Of a stretch of 19,821 bases of DNA, positions 1 to 7,521 are shown piece after piece (the first letter of the stretch is position 1; each line of letters opens with the position of its first letter). Origin of the DNA: CAZTYI01 sp964466185 (GTDB lineage: Bacteria; Chlamydiota; Chlamydiia; Chlamydiales; SM23-39); NCBI GenBank assembly GCA_964466185.1, contig CAYXMS010000027.1, positions 1-19,821 on the forward strand, given 5' to 3'. A program made the position numbers and the translations under genes. The notes beneath the pieces were generated by a model. That model did no database searches and was not told where the DNA came from. It saw only the letters and a list, made by a program, of their open reading frames with translations.

Positions 1-68
1 TTTCTTTTCAAAGATTTTATAATCCTGAATTTACAGACAAAATGTTACACTACCTACAAATAAAAAGA

Positions 69-97
69 TTGAATGCTTAATCTTTTTAATCTACAAT
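69..97 (+). promoter_or_regulatory. sigma70-type promoter of the ferritin-like gene
   Basis: TTGAAT at 69-74 and TACAAT at 92-97 are separated by exactly 17 bases. Each hexamer differs from the sigma70 consensus at one or two positions. The start codon lies 28 bases beyond the -10 box, leaving a short leader that contains a strong AAGGAG ribosome-binding site at 114-119. This is the clearest promoter in the window. Confidence 0.5.
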
Positions 98-125
98 ATT
101 ATTACTACTAATTAAGGAGTTTTTT

Positions 126-614
126 ATGGGAACCATAGGTACAAAAATCGTTAAATTAGATGTAAAAAAACTCATCTCTTTATTAAATCAAGCTTTGGCT
201 GATGAATGGCTGGCTTATTATCAATATTGGATTGGAGCGCAAGTAATTGAAGGTATAGCAGCTCCTAGAATAAAAGTTGAACTGGAAGAACATGCGGGAG
301 AAGAGCTCAAACATGCCAACATGTTAACCAAACGTATTTTGCAATTGGGAGGCATTCCCATTTTAGACCCTAGAGAATGGTTTAAGAAAGCTAACTGCGG
401 TTATGAGCCCCCAAAAAACTTTGATTACAAAGCAATTTTAAAGCAAAACATCAAAGGCGAACAATGCGCTATTAAAGTCTATGACAAACTTCTGGCAATA
501 ACCGAAGGCAAAGATATTTTAACCTATCGCATAGTGCAAGAAATTTTGCAGGATGAAGTAGAGCATGAAGACGATCTGGAACAAATTCTTAGCGATATTT
601 CTTCCAAAAAATAA
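126..614 (+). CDS. DPSL/ferritin-like di-iron protein
   Basis: This 162-residue all-helical protein has a ferritin-like four-helix pattern. Metal ligands are visible as E27 in helix 1, E60-x2-H63 in helix 2, E112 in helix 3 and E144-x2-H147 in helix 4, the usual E, ExxH, E, ExxH set. Two cysteines, C91 (in CGYEPP) and C114 (in GEQC), sit 23 residues apart beside the predicted metal site. This is the arrangement I associate with Dps-like (DPSL) proteins, which store iron and detoxify peroxide as 12-mers, rather than with bacterioferritin. No signal peptide is present, so it should be cytosolic. The start is fixed by AAGGAG six bases upstream, and a promoter precedes it at 69-97. The ferritin-like fold is secure; the DPSL subclass is inferred from the cysteine pair. 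Confidence 0.8.
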   Translation: MGTIGTKIVKLDVKKLISLLNQALADEWLAYYQYWIGAQVIEGIAAPRIKVELEEHAGEELKHANMLTKRILQLGGIPILDPREWFKKANCGYEPPKNFDYKAILKQNIKGEQCAIKVYDKLLAITEGKDILTYRIVQEILQDEVEHEDDLEQILSDISSKK

Positions 615-714
615 TTATTTTTTAAGTATTATTTTTTTAAAGGCGAAAAAATGATACTGAAAAAAAGAGTTTTTTTACAAAAACAGCCCTTATTTTAAGG
701 TTATATTTAGTATT

Positions 715-1638
715 ATGTTAAGAATTGGGTTGTGTTGTCTTTTTAAAAAAGAACAAATTTCTTTTCGCATAGCAACGGCTACTTTTCTAAAAAAGAAAAA
801 CACTGCTTTTCGGCTGCAATATTTATCTGATATTATCTTTAGCAATTGTCAAAATCTTTTAAAAGCCTTGGAATATTGTCTGATGCATCAGATTGGAGAT
901 TTTCGCATTACCAGCAGATTTTTCCCTCTTTTTACTCATCCTGAAACAGCTTATAAAATAGAACAGCTGCCAAGATCTTCCGAGATTTTTCAATTACTTG
1001 AAAAAAGCAAATCTTTTGCTCGGCAAAATAATTTACGCCTTACCTTGCATCCGGACCAGTTTGTTATACTCAATTCCCCTAATTTCCAAGTTGTAGAAAA
1101 CGCAATCAAAGAATTGGAATACCACAACTATCTAGCAGACTTGGTAGGAGCTGATGTAATTAATATCCATGCAGGAGGCGGTTATAAAGACAAAAAAAAG
1201 AGCCTGCAAAGACTACAAAAAAATCTAAAAAAACTCTCTTCAGGACTACACAGCAAGCTCACACTGGAAAATGATGATAGAATTTTTACACCTCAGGATT
1301 TACTGCCGCTTTGCCGAGAAGAGCACATTCCCTTTGTTTATGATATTCACCATCACCGCTGTTTAAAAGATAATCTTTCGGAAGAAGAAGCGACACAACA
1401 AGCTCTTCTAACTTGGAAAAATGGAAAAGAAGCGCTTTTTCATCTTTCTAGTCCTAAAGAAGGCTATCAGGCTAGAAATCCCAAACTGCATGCTGATTTT
1501 ATTAATTTTACAGATTTTCCCCAACATTGGCTAAAGCTAAAAAAAGTTACAATAGAGATCGAAGCCAAAGCCAAAGAATTGGCTATTTTCAAACTAATCG
1601 AGCAATTAAAATCCAAAAGCATTGAATTGCAGCCTTAA
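715..1638 (+). CDS. uvsE: UV DNA damage endonuclease UvsE (UVDE)
   Basis: The 307-residue product has normal length for UVDE, a TIM-barrel enzyme that nicks DNA 5' of UV photoproducts and other lesions for excision repair. Diagnostic blocks appear in order: the opening IGLCC strand, LTLHPDQFVILNSP, DVINIHAGGGYKDK, LTLENDD and PFVYDIHHHRC. Their His, Glu and Asp residues supply the three-metal site of the family. There is no signal peptide. Only a weak AAGG lies upstream of the ATG at 715, and the product begins with the expected first beta strand, so this start is plausible. It follows the ferritin-like gene by 100 bases on the same strand, and no obvious terminator separates them. Both would serve stress or DNA protection. 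Confidence 0.88.
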   Translation: MLRIGLCCLFKKEQISFRIATATFLKKKNTAFRLQYLSDIIFSNCQNLLKALEYCLMHQIGDFRITSRFFPLFTHPETAYKIEQLPRSSEIFQLLEKSKSFARQNNLRLTLHPDQFVILNSPNFQVVENAIKELEYHNYLADLVGADVINIHAGGGYKDKKKSLQRLQKNLKKLSSGLHSKLTLENDDRIFTPQDLLPLCREEHIPFVYDIHHHRCLKDNLSEEEATQQALLTWKNGKEALFHLSSPKEGYQARNPKLHADFINFTDFPQHWLKLKKVTIEIEAKAKELAIFKLIEQLKSKSIELQP

Positions 1639-1748
1639 ATTTAAACATTGATATTTTTTAGCTCTGACAAATTAAAAAAATTGCTTTTCTTTATTTTTTT
1701 TCTTTTATAAAATTTTGCATCTATTTTTTTAATTAATGAGGTTTTCCT

Positions 1749-3149
1749 ATGAAAAGGATGCATTTTTTTTTATTTTTTCTGCTGCTTTTGTTCACGGTCA
1801 ATTTAACAGCGACCAGCGATAGGCTAAACTGGTTTAAATTCTCTTATTTTAAAAAACCGTCTGACATTTTTCAAATTATCAAAGAAAGGGTCGATAGCGG
1901 CAAAAGCTATGGCATGGTAGTAGGAGTTATAGATAAAGGAGAGATTACTTTTTACAAGTATGGAACCTTTGGAGTAGGCAATGACAATCCGATAGATGAA
2001 AATACAGTTTTTGAAGTCGGCTCTTTAACCAAAATATTTACAGCATCCATAATTCAAGACATGCATGATAACAAAGAGCTAAGTCTGGAAGATCCTGCAG
2101 AAATTTTTTTTCCTGAAATCAAGTTTCCCAGTTATAAAGGCCAAAAAATTTTAGTTTGTCATTTGCTTTCCCATACTAGCGGCCTACCATATTTGCCTTA
2201 CAATTACTCTTGTAAAAATGTTTCTAATCCATTTGCCGATTACAGCATAGAGCAGGCTTTTGATTTTTTAAATAGCTATGAACTGCCCATAGCTCCCGGT
2301 TATGTATACGATTATTCTAATTTAAGCGTCGGCTTAGCTGGTCATATTATTTCAGCAGGTGATATAAAAAATTATCAAAAAGAGCTCCAAAATAGAATTT
2401 GCAAACCGCTGGGTCTTGAAAATACAAGCTTAGGACCAACAGAAAACATGCAAAAAAAACTAACCAATGCTCATATTGGCGATAATATTGTCCCTTTTTG
2501 GGAATTTCCTGTTTTCTTTGGCACCGGTGGAATTTATACAACAGCTAAAGATTTAATTACTTTTTTAGCCGCTCATATGGGAGTTTCAAATACACCTTTA
2601 ACAAAAACCTTTCAAAAGACCCATAAAGTTTATAACTATGCAGATAAATATAAGTTAAAAATTGGTTTGGGCTGGCATATTTCCGAGCGATATTCCAATC
2701 GGATTATTTATTGCAATGGCGGAACCGGAGGCTGCAGAAGTTTTATGGGTTTTTGTCCTGAAACACAAAAAGGACTAATAATTTTATCTAATTCAGCTGT
2801 TAACATCAATGATGCTGATGTTGGCCTAGGCTCTTATCTTTTAGATTCCCGCTATGATATGCTGCCAGATGACGAACCTATTGTTTTAGATCCTTTTATC
2901 TTAGACAAATACATAGGAAAATATCAGCATCCATCCGGCTTAATATTTACTATTGCTAAAAAAGACCGTGATTTAACAGTCCATTTAACTGGCTATCCGA
3001 CAGCCAAAATTTTTCCGGAAACACAAACCAGATTTTTCTTAAAGGCAGTATCAGCTACTATAGATTTCGACTTTGATGATCAAAATAACGTCAAGGGTCT
3101 TTATTTTACCTATAGTGGCGCTATACACCCTGCTCGAAAATTTGAATAA
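1749..3149 (+). CDS. secreted serine beta-lactamase-family hydrolase (AmpC/PBP4*-like)
   Basis: The protein has 466 residues. An N-terminal signal peptide or anchor (about residues 1-21, phenylalanine- and leucine-rich) is followed by a class C beta-lactamase/DD-peptidase-like fold. Catalytic motifs are visible: S92-L-T-K95 (SxxK), Y189-S-N191 (YxN), the family's HTSG at 142-145, and N323-GGTGG in place of the usual H/K-x-G box. The last 85 residues or so form a separate beta-rich extension, as often seen in this family. The ATG at 1749 is preceded by TGAGG at 1737-1741. Members cleave or transfer D-amino acid peptides, esters or lactams, and the exact substrate cannot be read here. Asn instead of His/Lys in the third motif argues against calling it an antibiotic-resistance enzyme. 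It probably acts in the periplasm. Confidence 0.8.
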   Translation: MKRMHFFLFFLLLLFTVNLTATSDRLNWFKFSYFKKPSDIFQIIKERVDSGKSYGMVVGVIDKGEITFYKYGTFGVGNDNPIDENTVFEVGSLTKIFTASIIQDMHDNKELSLEDPAEIFFPEIKFPSYKGQKILVCHLLSHTSGLPYLPYNYSCKNVSNPFADYSIEQAFDFLNSYELPIAPGYVYDYSNLSVGLAGHIISAGDIKNYQKELQNRICKPLGLENTSLGPTENMQKKLTNAHIGDNIVPFWEFPVFFGTGGIYTTAKDLITFLAAHMGVSNTPLTKTFQKTHKVYNYADKYKLKIGLGWHISERYSNRIIYCNGGTGGCRSFMGFCPETQKGLIILSNSAVNINDADVGLGSYLLDSRYDMLPDDEPIVLDPFILDKYIGKYQHPSGLIFTIAKKDRDLTVHLTGYPTAKIFPETQTRFFLKAVSATIDFDFDDQNNVKGLYFTYSGAIHPARKFE

Positions 3150-3155
3150 TTATGT

Positions 3156-3229
3156 CTTTCTCAAATAATCCATAAGGCCTTAGATCTAAAAACTGTTCAA
3201 TCATGATCTAAATGGAGTATTTGAGAAAG
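3156..3229. repeat. 74-nt imperfect inverted repeat (large hairpin) after the hydrolase gene
   Basis: Outer arms 3156-3167 (ctttctcaaata) and 3218-3229 (tatttgagaaag) are perfectly complementary. The pairing continues inward through tccat/atgga and ttagatc/gatctaa, with a six-base bulge (aaggcc) on the left side. No T-run follows on the plus strand, so it is not a textbook intrinsic terminator. It could act as a 3' stabilising hairpin of the hydrolase mRNA or be a miniature-element remnant. Confidence 0.45.
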
Positions 3230-3323
3230 AATATCAAAAAAATCCTTTCAAAAATCCAAAAATTCAGCGATAAATATATTTTAGGGCATAAAAATTCTAA
3301 TTTAATGTGGTTTTAAACTTAAT

Positions 3324-5183
3324 ATGTGTTTAAACACAATTTTTCTAAAAAAAACTATTTGGTTGATTATCTTTTATTTTTGCAGTTTTTATTTATGGTC
3401 TGATTATGATAATTTTTCTGAACCCCATGAACTGGAAGACATTCAGGAATTTGAAAGCGAAGACAAATTTTTAAGAGAAAATATTGAAGAAACAGAAAAT
3501 GCCGACAAAACCAAAGAGCAAGAACAAATTAAACCTGTAGAAAAAAAAGAAATCAGAGAAACAAAAAAAGAATTGGAAAACGTAAAAAGTTTAGAAAAGA
3601 AAAAACAAGCGCAAATAAAAGTACGGTTAGAAAAAAAGAAAAAAAACTTAGAAGAAAAAGCCATGGCTGCAGAAAAAGCCAGAAAATGGCAAACAGCTAT
3701 TTTATATTATCAAGAGCTTTTAAAAAACTTTGGCGAAAATGCATATTATCAATATCGTATAGGCAGAGTTTATTCTTATTTAAAAAGCTGGAATCTATCA
3801 AAACAATATCTAAAAGAATCTTTAAAAAACAATCCTGACAATCTAAACGCCAGACTTGCTTTAAGCCGCATGTATTACTGGGCCAAAGAATATGCCAAAG
3901 CCAAAAAAGAACTAAAAATTATAATTAAAAAAAGACCGGATTATCTAGATACCCACCTGCTTTTAGCCCAGGTATATACAGCTTTAGGCAAAAAGGAAAA
4001 AGCTGAAAAGCATTTCCAAAAAACTTTAAAAAAAAGACCTCAAGACACTTCTGTTTTATTGCCTTATGCACAATTGCATTTCAGCAACAAAAACTATAGG
4101 CAAGCGCAGACTTATTATGACCACAGTTTATCTTTAGCTAACAAAACCGATCAAAAAACGATAGAAGAAAGGTTAATTACAATCAGGCCTTATGTCAATC
4201 CTTCCATAACTTATGATACCAGCTATTATAGAGAAAGAGAAATGGATTTAGTAACCAAAATCAAAACTGTGCAATTAGAAATTTTCAACAATTTTCTGCA
4301 GATCATAATGCCGGTTAACAATCATTTCCGTCCTTATGTTTTTTTTGATTCCTTTTTTAAAAAACAGCACAATCTCATTGACAGAACCAACAATTACAAT
4401 ACCAATAACTATCTTTACAGTTTGGGAGGAGAATTTTTTTTAAAAAAATACTGGACCATCAAATTAGAAGCCACCATTCGCCAATCAGAAAATTCCCGCA
4501 CCAATATTTTTGATTTTCATGATACCATTCATTTTGAGCCTTTAGTAGCAATCCGTTTTGCCACGCCTTGTTATTTACTTTTTATTTCCGGGGTAATAGA
4601 CGGTTTAATTGGCAGGGACTTTGCTAATTATTATTCTTATTTAGTTAAAAGGCAGCATACAATAGCTATTTTAGAATATAGGTTTTATCCTCCTCTTTGC
4701 GGAATTGGCATAGAAAATAAAGAATTTTTTTATAGCAATCCTATCTTCAATCGCAAAGACCGTTTTGCAATTTGGGGCAGAGCGGGCATTAATTTTTTAA
4801 CTTGCGACTGGATGATCCAATATCAATATGACTATCAGTCTTTTCATAAAACTATCGCTGATTACTATTCTTTTAGAAGAGAAAACAGCCAATGGATAAA
4901 GCTATTATTTTTCAAAAAAATACACCCTAACCGTGAAATTGAAATCAGCTATGAGCATCTTTGGAGAAAAACTAAAGACATAACCAACGAAGCTACAGTT
5001 ATTGAATATGGAACTATTCCTGAAGTTTTGAAAAGCAATCAATATGAAGCTGACATTATTAACACCCGTTTAAAGCTGATTTTATCCAGGCGGCTACATC
5101 TGGAATTTTCAGGTACGGGATATCGCAATACCAACAATTACAATGTCTTACTGGGGAAACTTCATTTTAAGTGGGTATTTTAA
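3324..5183 (+). CDS. TPR protein with C-terminal outer-membrane beta-barrel (YaiO-like)
   Basis: The protein has 619 residues in three parts. Residues 1-26 form a hydrophobic export signal. Residues 30-120 are a highly charged, Lys/Glu-rich helical stretch. Residues 114-280 contain about four or five tetratricopeptide repeats with typical spacing of A/G, Y and P residues (for example KRPDYLDTHLLLAQVYTALG). From about 290 to the end, alternating hydrophobic/polar, Tyr- and Phe-rich strands form a probable beta-barrel that finishes with LHFKWVF; an aromatic C-terminal residue is the usual signal for insertion by the BAM machinery. The layout matches TPR/YaiO-type outer-membrane proteins, which scaffold envelope complexes or export polysaccharide. 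It implies a Gram-negative envelope. The ribosome-binding site is weak. The next gene begins 41 bases downstream, so the two may be co-transcribed. Confidence 0.7.
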   Translation: MCLNTIFLKKTIWLIIFYFCSFYLWSDYDNFSEPHELEDIQEFESEDKFLRENIEETENADKTKEQEQIKPVEKKEIRETKKELENVKSLEKKKQAQIKVRLEKKKKNLEEKAMAAEKARKWQTAILYYQELLKNFGENAYYQYRIGRVYSYLKSWNLSKQYLKESLKNNPDNLNARLALSRMYYWAKEYAKAKKELKIIIKKRPDYLDTHLLLAQVYTALGKKEKAEKHFQKTLKKRPQDTSVLLPYAQLHFSNKNYRQAQTYYDHSLSLANKTDQKTIEERLITIRPYVNPSITYDTSYYREREMDLVTKIKTVQLEIFNNFLQIIMPVNNHFRPYVFFDSFFKKQHNLIDRTNNYNTNNYLYSLGGEFFLKKYWTIKLEATIRQSENSRTNIFDFHDTIHFEPLVAIRFATPCYLLFISGVIDGLIGRDFANYYSYLVKRQHTIAILEYRFYPPLCGIGIENKEFFYSNPIFNRKDRFAIWGRAGINFLTCDWMIQYQYDYQSFHKTIADYYSFRRENSQWIKLLFFKKIHPNREIEISYEHLWRKTKDITNEATVIEYGTIPEVLKSNQYEADIINTRLKLILSRRLHLEFSGTGYRNTNNYNVLLGKLHFKWVF

Positions 5184-5224
5184 AAAAAATAAGATAATTT
5201 AAAAACAAATTAACATAATATTTT

Positions 5225-7277
5225 ATGGTTTTACCAACCAACCCATCACCTCCACATAATATAACGCAACCAGAATCAAACTTATCTACATCTTCACATA
5301 AAATAAATAACGTAACACTCCCCATTTTTTTTACCATCAGAAAAATGCTACTAAAAACAGAAAAACTATCACAAATCACTAATGTCAAAAAAGAATCAAT
5401 TCAAGCACAAAAAATTAAACAGTCTTTTTTAAAATTCATCGACAACATACCAGAAAGCGCTCTAACACAAAATCAGAAAAAAGTAATTAAAGAAGTAATT
5501 AATAACTTTAAAGACAACGACTGGAATGAAATGCTAAAACCAGACGGTACAATATATAAGATTAAGCAAGCTGCCAAAATCACTGACACTATCATTGACG
5601 CTATCAAAGACGAAACTACAAAAAATACTTTCATAACATATTGCCAAAAGCAAGTTCCAAAAATACCACCTAAACCTATAACTACACAGCCTCCAGCTAC
5701 CACTGCACAGCCTCCAGCTACCACTGCACAGCCTCCAGCNNNNNNNNNNNNNNNNNNNNNNNNNNNNNNNNNNNNNNNNNNNNNNNNNNNNNNNNNNNNN
5801 NNNNNNNNNNNNNNNNNNNNNNNNNNNNNNNNNNNNNNNGCCTCCAGCTACCACTGCACAGCCTCCAGCTACCACTGCACAGCCTCCAGCTACCACTGCA
5901 CAGCCTCCAGCTACCCTGGAACAAGATATAGAAGAAATTTTATCTTCCAAAGATGGCATTTTAACCATGAAGGACGGCTCTTCTTACCGCATTACATTTT
6001 ATCGGGGCTCTACTATCGCAAAGAAAAACGAAGCCGCTGGTTTAGAAAAAGACACTCTTGCCTGGCAATATTCAGCTCAAAAAGTAATGGATCTGATGCA
6101 AAAACTACAAGTGCCAAATAAAGCAAATGAACTCGTTCCTCTGCTATCTTTAAAAAAACCAGTTATTTTAAATCTCACCAAAGGCACAGGATTTCGAGAT
6201 ATAGCACTTAAACAACCATTATCCCACCTCAGTTTAAGATCCGACCGCTCTGAAAATACTTCAACATCAACTCTTCCGCAAACAACCATACAAACAACAG
6301 GAAAAGAAATAGAAGACATTAGAACAAAAACAGTCCATCTACCAGCTGTTTTTCCGACACTTGAACATAATAGTGACATGAATCATGCAACCTTAAAGCT
6401 CTTTTTCGCCAATCCCGATTATCGAAAATTATTAGAAAAGGAATTACAAGAAGAAAAAACTCATCCAAATGACCCTACACGCTTAAAAAACAGAAAAAAA
6501 CTGCAAAAGCACTTAAAAAAATTGCTAAATAAAATACAGCAAATTCCTATTGATGATAAAGAATTAAAAAAATTGCTAAATAAAATTCAAACAAAAGTAA
6601 ATCAATTAAGTGATGCAAACAACACATCCAATGAGCAGACATTCATAAGCCGTCTATTAGAGTTATTAGAAGCAAATACAAACACATCCAAAGTTGCAGT
6701 ACAAGAAGAATCCGTGATTACTTACACAAACACATCAAAAAAACCATTGGAAGAAACACCTAAATATCATTCTATAATTACATTGGATCTGCCACAACAA
6801 CAACAACAATTAACAATTAAAACTCTTTTAAAAAACCATTTACAAAAAAAAACATTAGAAAATCAACAACAACAATTATACCTACATAATTCACAACAAC
6901 CTAACAGTTTATTATTGCAATTAAATATTTCTAATATGAATGAAGAGAAAGCAAATCCAGAATTAACAATTGAAGAAAATCTAACCGTACCCTTCCAAGA
7001 GATAACAATTGATGATGATGTATTTTGGGACCCGGACTCACCAAATCAACAAACACAATATACCCTAAAATCCTTAGTTTTATATAAAAAAGAAGCCATT
7101 AAATCTGAGCAATATGTAGTCTTAATTAAAAATGACCAAGGCAAATGGGAACTTCATAATAATGAAGAAATAAAGTCCTTTGACAATCTGAAGCAAGCCT
7201 TAAATGAATTAAAAAATTTCACCCCCTATTTACTCAACTACCAAAAAGCTCCACAAGTCCCCTCCACCCAAAATTAA
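5225..7277 (+). CDS. PPATTAQ-repeat protein with degenerate ubiquitin-specific-protease (USP/C19) fold
   Basis: One gene is split by an assembly gap; both sides read as one protein once the gap length is corrected. It has no signal peptide. Order: helical N-terminus, PPATTAQ heptapeptide repeats, an unknown beta-rich segment, then a USP-like domain from about 6345 to 7245. The domain shows a Cys-box equivalent NSDMNHATLKLFFANP (compare TCYMN..L..L in USPs), a QEFL-like EQTFISRLLELL, SLDLP-like ITLDLPQ, a LPxxLLLQL strand, and a terminal EQYVVLIKNDQGKWELHNN followed by YLLNYQ. USPs cleave ubiquitin from proteins. Here catalytic Cys is Ser (6372-6374), His is Gln (7110-7112) and Asp is Asn, so it is probably a ubiquitin-binding pseudoenzyme or decoy. 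The zinc-finger cysteines are absent. The stop at 7275 follows a likely frameshift. USP homology is read by eye, without a search. Confidence 0.65.
5690..5915 (+). repeat. 21-bp coding tandem repeat (PPATTAQ)n interrupted by the assembly gap
   Basis: The unit cctccagctaccactgcac plus ag encodes PPATTAQ. Two complete units (5690-5710, 5711-5731) and eight bases of a third precede the gap. The last base of a unit, three complete units (5841-5861, 5862-5882, 5883-5903) and a partial unit follow it. All visible complete units are identical, which suggests recent expansion and explains the assembly break. The Pro/Thr-rich composition suggests a flexible linker between the N-terminal helical part and the rest of the protein. 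Confidence 0.95.
5740..5839. other. 100-N scaffold gap of arbitrary length
   Basis: Exactly 100 N bases lie inside the tandem repeat. The left flank stops after base 8 of a 21-base unit and the right flank starts at base 21. If the array is regular, the true missing length is 12 + 21k bases (12, 33, 54, 75, 96 and so on), always a multiple of three. The inserted 100 is not, which is why the reading frame appears to change across the gap. Confidence 0.95.
6513..6586 (+). repeat. direct repeat inside the USP-like gene
   Basis: The same 23 bases (encoding the core of LKKLLNKIQ) occur at 6513-6535 and 6564-6586, offset by 51 bases (17 codons). The reading frame is preserved, giving KKLLNKIQ twice in the helical 'thumb' region of the USP-like fold. 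It looks like an in-frame internal duplication. Confidence 0.85.
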
Positions 7278-7431
7278 ACCCACAATAGAACCTTCTTTAA
7301 AACAAGAAGAAATTCCTATACAGCCAGAACAATCCGAATTATCATTAATATTATATACACCAACTTATCCCGCCCCTAAAGGAGCAGGTTTTGCTGGTGT
7401 TTTTTTTGATAAATGTTTAATAGCAATATGA
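7270..7431 (+). pseudogene. out-of-frame C-terminal tail of the USP-like gene
   Basis: The +1 frame is open from the region of the 7259-7262 CCCC run to a TGA at 7429-7431. It reads KIKPTIEPSLKQEEIP and continues through a Gln/Glu/Pro-rich segment like the rest of the upstream protein. Deleting one C from the CCCC run would join the frames as QVPPPKIKP and extend the protein by about 50 residues. The last part of this tail runs through a transposon-end-like hairpin (7357-7413), so the natural terminus may itself have been altered by insertion. Either a real frameshift or a homopolymer assembly error is possible. Confidence 0.5.
7357..7413 (-). mobile_element. solo IS200/IS605-type left-end hairpin, doubling as an intrinsic terminator
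   Basis: ACACCA (7357-7362) pairs with TGGTGT (7395-7400), enclosing an inner cccgcccctaaaggagcagg hairpin, and seven more T bases follow at 7401-7407. On the plus strand this is a good rho-independent terminator for the USP-like gene. Read on the minus strand it aligns closely with the left-end hairpin at 17005-17046: both have TTTATCAA just outside, then CACC, AAAACC, TCCTTTAGGG, GGGATA and a closing GGTG. I therefore read it as a transposon left end that has been kept as a terminator. No partner right end lies nearby. Confidence 0.5.
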
Positions 7432-7521
7432 TTTGTATAATTTTTACTTTTTAAAAAATTGATTTTTATTTCTTGGATTTATTATTCTAATAGACCTGAT
7501 AAATCTATTTATATTTAATTT

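Noticed and set aside
1749..3149. Calling the hydrolase an antibiotic-resistance beta-lactamase
   Set aside because: The third motif has Asn instead of His/Lys and there is a C-terminal extension; peptidase or esterase roles are at least as likely.
5690..5915. Tandem array considered as a CRISPR or satellite
   Set aside because: Units are contiguous with no spacers and stay in frame as PPATTAQ on both sides of the gap; it is a coding repeat.
5534..5968. Minus-strand frames running through the gap
   Set aside because: They exist only because the N run and repeat lack stops; the plus-strand gene explains the region.
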